From positions 1 to 41,381 of the forward strand of contig JAISLQ010000068.1 in NCBI GenBank assembly GCA_031290885.1: 41,381 nucleotides of DNA, read 5' to 3'. The notes under the pieces were generated by a model. It was not told the origin of the DNA. It was given only the letters and a program-made list of their open reading frames with translations, and made no database searches. How positions within the stretch are numbered: the stretch's first letter is position 1; every line of letters begins with the position of its first letter. Both the position numbers and the translations under genes were made by a program. Source of the DNA: Acidaminococcales bacterium (GTDB lineage: Bacteria > Bacillota > Negativicutes > Acidaminococcales > JAISLQ01). Below, one piece after another: positions 23,387 through 31,862 of this stretch.

Positions 23387-24802
23387 CTACTGATCATGGA
23401 CGGGAAGCGCCCGTTGCGCCAGGCCGCTTATCCGGCTGCCCAATACCCGCGCCACGTGCACGCCGCTCGCGCTGGCCTGGGCCAGGCCCCTGGTTACGCC
23501 CGCCCCGTCGCCTATGGCAAACATGCCTTTGACTGCAGTTTCCAAGTTGCCGTCCAATTCAAGCCTTGAACTGTAAAATTTTACCTCCACCCCGTAAAGC
23601 AGCGTGTCGTCATTTTTGGTTCCCGGCGCGATTTTATCCAGGGCGTAAATCATTTCAATTATGTTGTCCATGTGCCGCTTGGGCAAGACCAGGCTCAAAT
23701 CCCCCGGGGTGGCCGCCAGGGTGGGGACGAGAAAACTTTTCGCCAGCCGCCGGCCGGATGTCCGCCGGCCTTTGATCAAGTCGCCGAAACGCTGCATGAT
23801 CGCACCGCCGCCCAACATATTGGAAAAAGAAGCGATGCGTTTGCCGTACTGATGGGGCTGGTTGAAAGGATGGGTAAAATTATTGCTGACCAGCAAAGCG
23901 AAATTGGTATTGGCGCTGTTTTTGCTCGCGTCATGGTAACTGTGGCCGTTAACGGTTATGATGCCGTCCGTGTTTTCCGTTACGACGTAGCCGTAGGGAT
24001 TCATGCAAAAAGTGCGTACAAGGTCGCCGTATTGTTTGGTAAGATATACCAGTTTCGCTTCGTAGACCTCGTCGGTGATGTGTTTGAAAATTTCAGCCGG
24101 CAGTTCCACCCTTACGCCTACGTCCACCTGATTGTTAAATACCGGCACGCCCAGTTCCCCGCACTGGCCGGCGAACCATTCCGAGCCGCTTCGGCCGGGA
24201 GCGGCGATCAGCCAGTCGCTCCTTATTTCCGCGCCTTTGGCCATTTGCAGGGTAAACCCGTCCCTTTTGGCTATTATGCGCTCGACCTTGTCGTTAAAAC
24301 GCATCAAGACTTTATCTTTCAGCATTTCATACAGCCCGCGCAGGATGCGCATGTTGTTTTCCGTGCCGAGATGCCGCACTTTGGAGCCCAGCAGATGAAG
24401 GTCGTGCTCCAGCGCGCGTTTGCCGATCGAGCTGCCAACCGAACTGAAAATGTCTTCCGGCGCGCCCAGAGAAAGGTTTATCCTGTCGACATATTCGATC
24501 AAATCCATGACAAGGGCTTCCGGAAGGTAATCGGTAAGCCAGCCGCCAAAATTAGCCGTGATGTTATATTTGCCGTCAGAAAAAGCCCCCGCGCCGCCAA
24601 AACCGTGCATTACCGCGCAGCTTGGGCACAAAACGCAGGCGGGGACCTTTTTCTCCGCCAAGGGGCAGCTGCGCGCATAAATATCCTGCCCTTCTTCCAG
24701 CAGGATTATTTTTGTTTGGGGAAACTTCCGTGCCAGCTCATAAGCGGCAAAAATGCCCGCCGGCCCGCTGCCGACAATCGCGGCGTCATATTTTTCCGCC
24801 AT
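23387..24802 (-). CDS. COG2509-type FAD-dependent dehydrogenase
   Basis: Flavoprotein of 471 residues. The FAD fold DAAIVGSGPAGIFAAYELA begins at residue 6. The block CPLAEKKVPACVLCPSCAVM (cysteines near 46-63) and FGGAGAFSDGKYNIT are hallmarks of the uncharacterised NAD(FAD)-utilising dehydrogenases of COG2509. GMFAIGDGAGVTRGLAQAS near residue 433 closes the FAD site. The substrate is unknown. The gene starts 37 bp after the stop of the OmpH-like lipoprotein gene. The ribosome site (AAAGG) is weak and distant. No partner reductase or ferredoxin adjoins. Confidence 0.87.
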   Translation of the reverse strand: MAEKYDAAIVGSGPAGIFAAYELARKFPQTKIILLEEGQDIYARSCPLAEKKVPACVLCPSCAVMHGFGGAGAFSDGKYNITANFGGWLTDYLPEALVMDLIEYVDRINLSLGAPEDIFSSVGSSIGKRALEHDLHLLGSKVRHLGTENNMRILRGLYEMLKDKVLMRFNDKVERIIAKRDGFTLQMAKGAEIRSDWLIAAPGRSGSEWFAGQCGELGVPVFNNQVDVGVRVELPAEIFKHITDEVYEAKLVYLTKQYGDLVRTFCMNPYGYVVTENTDGIITVNGHSYHDASKNSANTNFALLVSNNFTHPFNQPHQYGKRIASFSNMLGGGAIMQRFGDLIKGRRTSGRRLAKSFLVPTLAATPGDLSLVLPKRHMDNIIEMIYALDKIAPGTKNDDTLLYGVEVKFYSSRLELDGNLETAVKGMFAIGDGAGVTRGLAQASASGVHVARVLGSRISGLAQRALPVHDQ

Positions 24803-24839
24803 ATTTAAACACCAGGCCTTTATTTATTCAGCGCGCCGT

Positions 24840-25697
24840 TCATTTTTTTAATAGTGCCGCCATGGCGTCATCTGTTATATCCACCGCTTTTACATTGGCC
24901 AATACCCGCGAAAGCACTACTTCCAGTTTTTTCTCCTTCGCCACCGTCTCGATCGCTTTGTCTATCCGCTCGGCAATAGTTTTTTGCAAAGCTTCCCGCC
25001 GGGCGATCAAGTCGTTTTGCTTTTTCTGGTCGTCGCCCAGCTGCTCCTCGGCGAATTCCCGCAACTGCTTTTTCCGCTCCTGCGTCAATCTTTCCCGCAG
25101 GGAAACGGCGTACTCGTCCAGATTTCTTTTCGCGGCGGCGCGGCTTTCCGCAAGCGCATCGTCTATTTCTTTCTGTATCTGGGCGTCTTTTTCTTTTATC
25201 TCTTCGTCCGCCTGGGACTTGGCTTCATCTGCCGATCTTTCAAGGTTAGCAAGCTGCGTTTCGGTCAAGAGCGGGGACGAGGCCTTTTTCGTGATTTCAT
25301 TGAGCTTTTTGTTCGTCTCTTCTTCCACGGACGCGATAAAATCTTGCATCTCCTTATTTTTTCTCTCTAAAAACCCTTTGAATTTTTCATTGAGCGCACT
25401 ATTTAATTTCTCTTCCCGTTCCTCCACGCCGGCAGCCCATTCTTCCTTAAGCGACTCGTTCGCCTCTTCTTCCATCTCCCGGAGTTCTTCCCGCAACTGC
25501 TCTTTTTTGTCGAGCAATAATTCTTCCAAAAGGGCAATCTCCGCGTCCAAGGCGGCTATGTCGCCGAATATGGCTTTCTCCCGCACGATTTTATCGCGGT
25601 CAAAAACGCCGATGCGCACCGGGGCTTCGGAACAGCCGCCCAGCAGCGCCAGCGCAAAAACCAGCAAAACAGTCAGAAATATTTTGTTTTTCCTCAA
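24840..25697 (-). CDS. OmpH/Skp-like coiled-coil lipoprotein
   Basis: Envelope lipoprotein of 285 residues. A signal peptide (KIFLTVLLVFALALLGGC) ends in a clear lipobox LGGC. IGVFDRDKIVREK just after resembles the start of OmpH/Skp chaperones, followed by about 200 residues of highly charged coiled coil rich in Glu and Lys and a hydrophobic end (KKLEVVLSRVLANVKAVDIT, then DDAMAALLKK), again as in OmpH. Classic Skp is soluble periplasmic and about 160 residues; here it is longer and lipid-anchored. TTG 25697 is chosen because AAGGGTG precedes it by 7 nt; a TTG at 25727 is possible. It probably helps in outer-membrane protein handling. Confidence 0.78.
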   Translation of the reverse strand: MRKNKIFLTVLLVFALALLGGCSEAPVRIGVFDRDKIVREKAIFGDIAALDAEIALLEELLLDKKEQLREELREMEEEANESLKEEWAAGVEEREEKLNSALNEKFKGFLERKNKEMQDFIASVEEETNKKLNEITKKASSPLLTETQLANLERSADEAKSQADEEIKEKDAQIQKEIDDALAESRAAAKRNLDEYAVSLRERLTQERKKQLREFAEEQLGDDQKKQNDLIARREALQKTIAERIDKAIETVAKEKKLEVVLSRVLANVKAVDITDDAMAALLKK

Positions 25698-25786
25698 AGC
25701 GCATTCACCCTTTTGGCCGATATTCAAGCGTATGCCGCGTAAACCCGCGTCCGTGCCGGACGGTCAGGAAAAATCGGCGCGCCCGG

Positions 25787-26155
25787 TTATTTTTTGCCGG
25801 CTATGTCCGGCCTTAATGCCGCCGCTTCCCGCAGGTAAACATGTTTTATGTCCTTTTGCCCCTTGTCGGTGTTCCACAGCGCCAAGATACGCACGCAGCG
25901 CTTTACCGCGCCCGGCGGCTCAATCTCGGCCGCGCCGAAAAGCGGCGTGTCCGCCCAGCCCAAGGCGCGCACGGCCGCCGCCGGAAAGATCGCCGAAAGA
26001 TCGGGCGTCGAGCTGAAAATAACCGCCGCCAAATCGTCTTCGGCGAAAGAGTTTTGTTCGCACATCGCCAGCCATAGCTCTTTTACGGCATCCATAATTT
26101 CATTTTCGCCGTTGCCCGCGCAGGCGGTCGCGCCCCTTACGCCGCGTAGCTTCAT
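25787..26155 (-). CDS. aroH: Chorismate mutase, AroH type
   Basis: Monofunctional chorismate mutase of 122 residues that rearranges chorismate to prephenate for Phe/Tyr synthesis. The family frame is clear: MKLRGVRGAT, FSSTPDLSAIFPAAAVRALG (residues 47-66) and KHVYLREAAALRPD. The active-site set of Bacillus AroH maps one residue earlier: Arg7, Arg63, Glu77, Arg89, Tyr107. The Cys75 equivalent is Gly74, a small deviation. The gene follows thioredoxin by 9 bp on the same strand, so both belong to one transcript together with the lipoprotein gene about 90 bp downstream. Confidence 0.92.
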   Translation of the reverse strand: MKLRGVRGATACAGNGENEIMDAVKELWLAMCEQNSFAEDDLAAVIFSSTPDLSAIFPAAAVRALGWADTPLFGAAEIEPPGAVKRCVRILALWNTDKGQKDIKHVYLREAAALRPDIAGKK

Positions 26156-26164
26156 GAGAGCGCC

Positions 26165-26491
26165 TCACAGATGTTTTTCTATAAATTCCTTGATAGCTGC
26201 CTTGGGGCGGTAGCCAACCAACCGATCTTTTTCCTGTCCGTCCTTGAACAGCACTAAAGTCGGCACTCCCAAAACCTTGTATTGCGCAGAGGCAAGATCG
26301 GCGAAATCGTCAATATTGACTTTCAATACTTGCAATTTCTCCCCGAACTCTTCGCCGGCGCCCGCCAGTTCCGATGCCAGCATGCGGCAGGGGGCGCACC
26401 AAGGCGCCCAAAAATCCACGATGACAATGCCCTGCTGGTTCCGGGTCAACTCGGCGAATTTGTCCTCTGCCGTCAAGTTTATAACACCCAT
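26165..26491 (-). CDS. trxA: Thioredoxin with CAPC active site
   Basis: Small thiol-disulfide oxidoreductase of 108 residues, standard thioredoxin length. The fold is intact: VIVDFWAPWCAPCRM holds the redox cysteines, VLGVPTLVLFKDG contains the cis-Pro loop, and a C-terminal helix ends in EFIEKHL. The active site is WCAPC instead of the usual WCGPC, which may shift the redox potential slightly. ATG 26491 has GGAGGGA about 7 nt upstream; the longer frame to 26665 runs into rnpB and is rejected. First gene of the trx-aroH-lipoprotein group. Confidence 0.92.
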   Translation of the reverse strand: MGVINLTAEDKFAELTRNQQGIVIVDFWAPWCAPCRMLASELAGAGEEFGEKLQVLKVNIDDFADLASAQYKVLGVPTLVLFKDGQEKDRLVGYRPKAAIKEFIEKHL

Positions 26492-26610
26492 GCCATAATC
26501 CCTCCGGCTGCCGGCATCGGCAACCTTTAAATTGTACCGAGCGAAGCTCCCGCAGCGAGCCTGAACTGCCGCCGGAAACTGGCCGCGTCCGCGCCCCGGG
26601 CTTATAAAAT

Positions 26611-27092
26611 TATAAAGTGAGTAATCAATAAGCCGAGTTCTGTTCCGCCAGCATGGCGGCGGCAATCATTTATCTAGGCCGACGGTTGCCCGGCGGCTCA
26701 AGCGACGCAACCCGGAAGGATCGGCGGGCCGCTTCATCCCTTCCCTATTCGGTCTTGCTCCAGATGGGGTTTACCTAGCCAGGCAGTCGCCTGCCTGCTG
26801 GTGCGCTCTTACCGCACCGTTCCACCCTTGCCGGCGCCTTGCGGCGATCCGGCGGTACGCATTTCTGTGGCACTGGCCCTAAGGTCGCCCTCGCTGGACG
26901 TTATCCAGCATCCTGCCCTATGGAGCTCGGACTTTCCTCGTCTGCGCGCCGCGCTCTGCCACGCCCGAAAAACAACCGTATCCGGCCTTTCCCGCCCCAA
27001 AACATCACGGCGGGGAAACGCCGGTCGCCGCTATTTCCCAAGTGTCGCAGAACACGGGCACAGCCGCGATTGCCTTTCATACTCACTTTATA
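26611..27092 (-). ncRNA. rnpB: RNase P RNA, A type
   Basis: Catalytic RNA that removes the 5' leader of pre-tRNAs. Universally conserved pieces are present on the minus strand: GAGGAAAGTCCGAGCTCCAT near 26940-26920, AGGGTGGAACGGTGCGGTAA, TAAACCCCATCTGGAGCAAG, and CCTAGATAAATGATTG near the 3' end, followed by ACAGAACTCGGCTTAT. P1 is a perfect 13-bp pairing of 27080-27092 with 26611-26623. P2 is GGCAATC with GATTGCC. The layout is the ancestral A type. The P3 region (about 115 nt) is much longer than the roughly 45 nt of E. coli, making the RNA about 480 nt. A strong promoter stands upstream. Confidence 0.95.
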
Positions 27093-27097
27093 TTTTG

Positions 27098-27126
27098 AGA
27101 ATATCACATACCGCCCGAACGGTCAA
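27098..27126 (-). promoter_or_regulatory. rnpB promoter
   Basis: On the minus strand TTGACC (27121-27126) and TATTCT (27098-27103) are spaced by 17 bp. The start site falls at about 27091, exactly at the 5' arm of helix P1. Confidence 0.85.
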
Positions 27127-27188
27127 CAGGCGGACGGCACTATTTTGAAAACCGGCGGCGGCGAGGCGGCGCGAAAAATGAAACGAAC

Positions 27189-27209
27189 AAAAAAACGCGG
27201 GCAGTCCCG
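27189..27209 (-). terminator. Intrinsic terminator of the trmK-nif3-yhaM unit
   Basis: On minus, CGGG-ACTG-CCCG is followed by CG and a run of seven T. A second GC-rich stem (CCGGCGC/GCGCCGG) precedes it. It separates yhaM from rnpB. Confidence 0.7.
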
Positions 27210-27234
27210 GCGCCGGTTTTTGCCGCGCCGGCCA

Positions 27235-28161
27235 TTATTCGCCCAGGAAAATATTGCGGGCCAGCATTTTGTTGTACAGCCAGCCTTTGCCCTCCCGCGG
27301 CTGAAATTGGTTGAGCACGGAATCAAGCTCGTCGGCGTAATGCACGATGAATGCCTCTTTTGTCCGGCAGTTGACCGGCGAACCCTTCTCCTGCGCGCCG
27401 TGGTGGGAAATTATTATATGAACGATCAGTTGGAGTTTCTCCTCGGGAATCGGCGGATCCATTTTGAGCGCCGCTTCTTCGGCCATTATGGCGCCGATGG
27501 CTATATGCCCGAGCAACTTGCCTTCGCCGGTGTACGGGAAGCCTATGTCCCGCGATATTTCGCGCAATTTGCCTATATCGTGCAAAAGGCTGCCGGCGAT
27601 GATTATGTCCATATTGGCGCCTTTCGCCTTTTCGCCCATGGCGGCGGCTAATTCCGCCGTATCCACCGAATGTTCCAGCAGGCCGCCTATGTAGGCGTGG
27701 TGATAGCTCATGCCGGCCGGGTTCGCCCGGAAAGAAGCCATTGTCCGGTCGGAAAAAACCTGGCGCAAAAGCCTCAAGACATCGGCATCTTTTATTTTGC
27801 CGAGCAAAAGTTCAAAACGCCGCCCGTATTCGTCCAAATTGACGCCCCCGTCAGGCAAGAGATGGGACAAATCTTCTTCCGGCAAAGGCGGTTCTATTTT
27901 CTGTATTAAAAACTGCAATGAGCCGTCGCCGGCAAAACGGTTCAGGTCGATTGTCCCGGTAGCCACAAAAGCGCGCGGCCCGGCCTGGGCGCGAAAAACA
28001 TCCACAGTATGGCCGTCAAAAGAAACAAAAGGCAGCGCGGCGGTGTTGTCGCTGGCGAACCCGCGGGCGAACACGCCGCCGTTGGCCGAATTGCCAATCT
28101 TTTGCACGCGGCACAAAACGATGTGCCTTATTCTGTCTCCGGCTTTAAATTCTGCAAGCAT
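27235..28161 (-). CDS. yhaM: YhaM-type 3'-5' exoribonuclease (OB fold plus HD domain)
   Basis: Protein of 308 residues. The N-terminal 90 residues form an OB-like nucleic-acid-binding domain. Residues 150-300 form an HD metal-dependent phosphohydrolase domain: HHAYIGGLLEHSV, then SLLHDIGKL with the His-Asp pair, LGHIAIG and IISHHG. This architecture matches YhaM/CBF1, which degrades RNA and DNA from the 3' end. GGAGAG precedes the ATG by about 6 nt. It is the last gene after trmK and nif3, with 13 bp between nif3 and itself. Confidence 0.9.
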   Translation of the reverse strand: MLAEFKAGDRIRHIVLCRVQKIGNSANGGVFARGFASDNTAALPFVSFDGHTVDVFRAQAGPRAFVATGTIDLNRFAGDGSLQFLIQKIEPPLPEEDLSHLLPDGGVNLDEYGRRFELLLGKIKDADVLRLLRQVFSDRTMASFRANPAGMSYHHAYIGGLLEHSVDTAELAAAMGEKAKGANMDIIIAGSLLHDIGKLREISRDIGFPYTGEGKLLGHIAIGAIMAEEAALKMDPPIPEEKLQLIVHIIISHHGAQEKGSPVNCRTKEAFIVHYADELDSVLNQFQPREGKGWLYNKMLARNIFLGE

Positions 28162-28174
28162 GGTCTGCTCTCCT

Positions 28175-29284
28175 TCATAACATAAGCAAGGACGGTTCTT
28201 CCTCGGCTATCAATATTTTTATCTTGCGGCCTTTGGCGCTTGCGGCGATTTTGTCGGCCAGAAAAGGCAAAACAGGACGCTCCGTTCCCTGATGGCCGGC
28301 ATCGAGCAGGCTCAGGCCGGCCAACTTCGCCTCCTGCGCCGCGTGGTGGCCCAAATCGCCGGTTACCAATATATCCGCCCCGCCGGCCAGCGCATCCTGC
28401 ACCAAGTCGCCGCCGGCACCGCCGCAGACGGCCACTTTGCGCACCGGGCGGCCGGCGTCGGCGTAAAGGGCATAGTCCAAACGCAAGGCGGATTTCGCCA
28501 TAAGGGCAAAATCCCTGACCGTCATCGCCTCTTTCAACGCGCCTATCCTGCCCGCGCCCCATACCCCCGTCCGGTCGTTGGCCAATTCGTATACGTCATA
28601 GGCGGCTTCCTCATAAGGGTGCGCAGCCAGCATGGCTTTAAGCACGGCGGCAAGTTTTTCGGCGGGCGCTACCGTTTCTATCCGCGTTTCTTTGACGGAG
28701 GACATCTCGCCCTCCCGGCCGGCAAAAGGATGCGTCCCCGCCAGGGGGCGGAAAGCGCCGGTCCCTTTCACGCGGAAAGAGCAGTCGCTGTATTGTCCTA
28801 TATGCCCCGCCCCTTCCCGCGCCATGGCCGCCATTACCCTGTCGGCGTATTGGTCGGGGACAAAGACCGCTATTTTGCGCAGAAGGCAATGGCCGGACTT
28901 TCTTAGTACGGCAACATCCGACAACCCGAGTTTTTGCGCGAGCGCGTCGCTGACGCCGCCCGCGCAAAAATCAAGATTGGTGTGCGCCGCGTAAACGGCG
29001 ACGTTATCTCTGATGAGCTTGGCCAGCAGGCGCGAGCGCCAATCGGTTTCCGCCAGTTTTTTTATTTCGTGGAAAATCAGCGGGTGATGGGAAATTATCA
29101 TTTGCGCTTTTTCCCCGGCCGCCTGCCCGGCAACGCCCGGCGTAACGTCAAGGGCGAGCATGACCCGCTCTACCGCCGAAGCGGGACAGCCGCAAAGCAG
29201 CCCCACGTTGTCCCATTGCGCCGCCAGATTTTCCGGCGCACATTCGCCCAATACAGCTATTATATCGCCAACCGTTACAGGCAT
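28175..29284 (-). CDS. Nif3-like dinuclear metal protein (DUF34)
   Basis: Protein of 369 residues of the Nif3/YqfO family, a hexameric ring protein with a di-metal centre, often misnamed GTP cyclohydrolase type 2. N-terminal AQWDNVGLLCG, MIISHHPLIFHEIK (metal His pair) and VAVYAAHTNLDF are typical; the C-terminus has VTGDLGHHAAQEA with the last ligands. An inserted PII-like domain of about 110 residues sits between the halves (VFVPDQYADRVMAAMAREGA), as in the long Firmicute form. ATG 29284 overlaps trmK by 10 bp and has GGAGG 10 nt upstream. The trmK-nif3 pairing is conserved in Firmicutes. Confidence 0.92.
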   Translation of the reverse strand: MPVTVGDIIAVLGECAPENLAAQWDNVGLLCGCPASAVERVMLALDVTPGVAGQAAGEKAQMIISHHPLIFHEIKKLAETDWRSRLLAKLIRDNVAVYAAHTNLDFCAGGVSDALAQKLGLSDVAVLRKSGHCLLRKIAVFVPDQYADRVMAAMAREGAGHIGQYSDCSFRVKGTGAFRPLAGTHPFAGREGEMSSVKETRIETVAPAEKLAAVLKAMLAAHPYEEAAYDVYELANDRTGVWGAGRIGALKEAMTVRDFALMAKSALRLDYALYADAGRPVRKVAVCGGAGGDLVQDALAGGADILVTGDLGHHAAQEAKLAGLSLLDAGHQGTERPVLPFLADKIAASAKGRKIKILIAEEEPSLLML

Positions 29285-29973
29285 CGCAAACAATCCTCCG
29301 CCGCCGCCCAAATTGCCCGCGCCGTTTCGTATCTGGCGCCGCGCGCCGCCGGGCGGCCGTTTTCCATGCTGCGGCAGACGCGGGCGTAACGCGCGGCTAT
29401 GTTGCCGACATGCCGCTTTAAAAGAGGATGCCCGGCCTCCAAAAGCAGCGGCCCCGCTTCCAGCCGGAAATGGTCATAAACCATGTGTTTCGCGGCGGGA
29501 TTTTTTTGCGCGAAAATTATTTCATACAATTTTCGCCCCTCCGCCGCCAGCTCCTCCCCCGCGAGCGGCCAGCCGCTGGCGCAAAGCCATGAACGCAGGC
29601 GGCCGCCGCCGGTCATGGGCTGCAAGATCAAAGAATCCACCCCTGCGAGCAGATCGGAACCTTTGTCCAATATTTGCGCAATCGTCGACCCTCCCATGCC
29701 AGCAATGACAATGGCGTCGACTTCGCCCGACTTGAGCGGGGACAGGCCATATCCTTGCCTTACCTTTATCCGCCCGTCCGCGCCGGCCGCCGCGACGGAC
29801 GCTGCCGCCGCCCGGCACGGCCCGTCCGCGACATCGACGGCAACGGCAAAATCAATGATCCCTTTTTCAAGCAGCCAAAGCGGCAAATAAGCATGATCGG
29901 CGCCGATATCGGCGATCCGCGCACCGGATGGCACAAAGCCGGCGATCTTTTTCAGCCTGTCCGCAAGCCGCAT
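29275..29973 (-). CDS. trmK: tRNA (adenine-22-N1)-methyltransferase
   Basis: SAM-dependent enzyme of 232 residues that makes m1A22 in the D-loop of tRNAs. Motif I is ARIADIGADHAYLPLWLLE (residues about 19-37), and the VDAIVIAGMGGSTI block near 84 is specific for TrmK. LILQPMTGGGRLRSWL follows. ATG 29973 has GGGGAGG 8 nt upstream; the ORF upstream of it runs back into the tRNA gene and is not coding. It lies about 60 bp downstream of tRNA-Ile(CAU) on the same strand, separated by a terminator, so expression may come partly from readthrough. Confidence 0.92.
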   Translation of the reverse strand: MRLADRLKKIAGFVPSGARIADIGADHAYLPLWLLEKGIIDFAVAVDVADGPCRAAAASVAAAGADGRIKVRQGYGLSPLKSGEVDAIVIAGMGGSTIAQILDKGSDLLAGVDSLILQPMTGGGRLRSWLCASGWPLAGEELAAEGRKLYEIIFAQKNPAAKHMVYDHFRLEAGPLLLEAGHPLLKRHVGNIAARYARVCRSMENGRPAARGARYETARAIWAAAEDCLRCL

Positions 29974-29994
29974 GGCCAAAGCCTCCCCGCAAAT

Positions 29995-30021
29995 AAAAAA
30001 GCGAAGTCCAAAACACTTCGC
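29995..30021 (-). terminator. Terminator between tRNA-Ile and trmK
   Basis: On the minus strand GCGAAGTG and its near-complement ACTTCGC form a stem followed by TTTTTT. It ends the tRNA transcript, or attenuates transcription into trmK. Confidence 0.8.
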
Positions 30022-30033
30022 CGCAAAATAAGC

Positions 30034-30108
30034 TGGTGGGCCCACCTGGGATCGAACCAGGGACCGACCGGTTATGAGCCGGTGGCTCTACCGCTGAGCT
30101 ATAGGCCC
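30034..30108 (-). tRNA. tRNA-Ile2 (CAU, lysidine type)
   Basis: The 75-nt gene includes the encoded CCA. The cloverleaf is complete: acceptor GGGCCTA/TGGGCCC (one G-U), D-stem GCTC/GAGC, anticodon stem ACCGG/CCGGT with loop CTCATAA, and T-stem CCTGG/CCAGG. Anticodon CAU would read as Met, but the CTCATAACCGGTCGGTC context and A73 match the Ile2 tRNA of Firmicutes, whose C34 is changed to lysidine by TilS. An elongator Met assignment is less likely. Confidence 0.88.
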
Positions 30109-30156
30109 GCGCAACAGGCGGCTGGCAGAAACAAAGCCCCGCAAGCCAACGGATAT

Positions 30157-30186
30157 ATTATAATATCAGGCTTTATTTCGTGTCAA
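30157..30186 (-). promoter_or_regulatory. tRNA-Ile promoter
   Basis: On minus, perfect TTGACA (30181-30186) and perfect TATAAT (30157-30162) are spaced by 18 bp, 48 nt before the tRNA. It sits just behind the rpoD stop. Confidence 0.88.
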
Positions 30187-30190
30187 GCGG

Positions 30191-31792
30191 CTATTCCAAA
30201 AAATCCCGGAGTTTCCTGCTGCGGGTGGGATGCCTTAACTTGCGCAGGGCTTTTGCCTCTATCTGCCTGATGCGCTCGCGCGTGACGCCAAAAAACCTTC
30301 CCACTTCCTCCAACGTGCGCGAACGCCCGTCTTCCAAACCGAACCGCAGCTCCAGCACCTTCTTCTCGCGCTGGGTCAGCGTTTCCAAAACCTCATTGAG
30401 CTGTTCGCGCAGCAGGATAAAAGAAGCGGCGTCGGCGGGCGCGGGCGCGTCATGGTCTTCGATGAAATCGCCCAAATGCGAATCTTCCTCTTCGCCTATT
30501 GGCGTTTCCAAAGAAACGGGCTCCTGCGCGATCTTCATTATTTCGCGCACCCGCTCGACGGTCGTGTCCATCCCCTGGGCCACTTCCTCCGGCAGGGGCT
30601 CGCGCCCCATCTCCTGCAACAACTGCCGGGACACCCTGATTAATTTGTTGATGGTTTCCACCATGTGCACAGGGATGCGAATGGTCCTGGCCTGATCCGC
30701 GATCGCCCTGGTTATGGCCTGCCTTATCCACCAAGTGGCGTAAGTGCTGAATTTGTAGCCCTTGGTATAGTCAAATTTTTCCACCGCCTTGATCAAGCCG
30801 AGATTGCCTTCCTGGATAAGATCCAAAAACAACATGCCGCGCCCCACATAACGCTTGGCAATGCTCACGACAAGGCGCAGGTTGGCCTCCTCCAGGCAGC
30901 GTTTGGCGGCGTCGCCCTGGCTGACGGCTTCATTTAATATATCGTCGTATCTTTTGTTATAGTCGCGCAGCTGGGCGGCGGTTATTTCTTTGTCATTTTG
31001 TTTCGCGCGCTTTCCCAGGAGTTTGATTATATAACAAATTTCCAAAAGCTTGTTGGCCTCGCTGCCGCTTTCCGGCGGATTCAGGCGCAGCGGCAAATCA
31101 TCGGCAAGACTTACGTTGCGCGATTGCAGGTTGCGGACAAGGTAGGACATTTCGCTTTTGGTCAGCTCGCCGGCGGTCGCGACGATGTCTGAATGTTTGG
31201 CCTGGTGTTTGTTCCTGCCGGCCAACAGCATATTTTTTGACAATACATAGGAAGAATCTCTCTCCAGCGCCGCCGCCCGTTCCTGCTTGAGCAATTTTTC
31301 CACAGATTGCCGCAAAGCGCCGGTTTTGCGGCGTTCATAGTTGAAAGTGAAAAAGCTGGCTATCTCTTCTGGATCGCCGGATAGGATCAGGGACGCGTAA
31401 GCGCCTTTGTCCTTCCTCTTGGCCAGTTTTATTTCATCGTCGCCGGTCAGAAGGGGAACGCGCCCAATTTCCTTCAGATACATGCGGACGGGATCGTCGA
31501 TGCCTATGCCGTCGGGAACAGAGAGGTCTTCGGCCTCGCTTTCCTCGATAACGTGCGCGGCGGCCATGTCCGTAGCATCATCGGCGCCGCCTTGCACATC
31601 GTCCATTACGTCTATGCCTTTTTGCGCCAGGAAATCGCATATCTCTTCCATTTCTTCCAGCGTCATTTCTTCACTGTTCGGAACAAAATCAAGTATTTCT
31701 TTGTAGGTCAGTACGCCGCCGCGCTCCTTTCCCTTGCAGAGCAGTTCGTCAAAATGCTCCGGCGGTTCCGGGGGGGCTTTTTTTTGAGGCAT
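30191..31792 (-). CDS. rpoD: Primary sigma factor RpoD with about 160-residue insertion
   Basis: Housekeeping sigma factor of 533 residues. Region 1.1 is at about 13-65, region 1.2 at 99-128 ([18 protein letters not shown]), regions 2.1-2.4 at 301-370 ([20 protein letters not shown], then [20 protein letters not shown]), region 3 at 371-450, and region 4.2 at 494-533 ([20 protein letters not shown]). Firmicute SigA has about 40 residues from DPVRMYL to EANLRLVV; here there are about 200, because residues 131-290 are an extra segment rich in Lys, Arg, Leu and Glu. It occupies the place of the proteobacterial non-conserved region. ATG 31792 has GGAGG 6-7 nt upstream. It follows dnaG by 70 bp, as in the classic operon. 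Confidence 0.95.
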   Translation of the reverse strand: MPQKKAPPEPPEHFDELLCKGKERGGVLTYKEILDFVPNSEEMTLEEMEEICDFLAQKGIDVMDDVQGGADDATDMAAAHVIEESEAEDLSVPDGIGIDDPVRMYLKEIGRVPLLTGDDEIKLAKRKDKGAYASLILSGDPEEIASFFTFNYERRKTGALRQSVEKLLKQERAAALERDSSYVLSKNMLLAGRNKHQAKHSDIVATAGELTKSEMSYLVRNLQSRNVSLADDLPLRLNPPESGSEANKLLEICYIIKLLGKRAKQNDKEITAAQLRDYNKRYDDILNEAVSQGDAAKRCLEEANLRLVVSIAKRYVGRGMLFLDLIQEGNLGLIKAVEKFDYTKGYKFSTYATWWIRQAITRAIADQARTIRIPVHMVETINKLIRVSRQLLQEMGREPLPEEVAQGMDTTVERVREIMKIAQEPVSLETPIGEEEDSHLGDFIEDHDAPAPADAASFILLREQLNEVLETLTQREKKVLELRFGLEDGRSRTLEEVGRFFGVTRERIRQIEAKALRKLRHPTRSRKLRDFLE

Positions 31793-31862
31793 GTTATCCC
31801 TCCTCTCCACAAAAATCACTCTGCTTTCTCATAATTTGCATCCAGCCTGTGAACTCATGCCC

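Noticed and set aside
24622-26016. 464-codon plus-strand Ser-rich frame
   Set aside because: Antisense to the coiled-coil lipoprotein and aroH genes; the Ser/Phe-rich translation is a mirror of Glu/Lys-rich codons.
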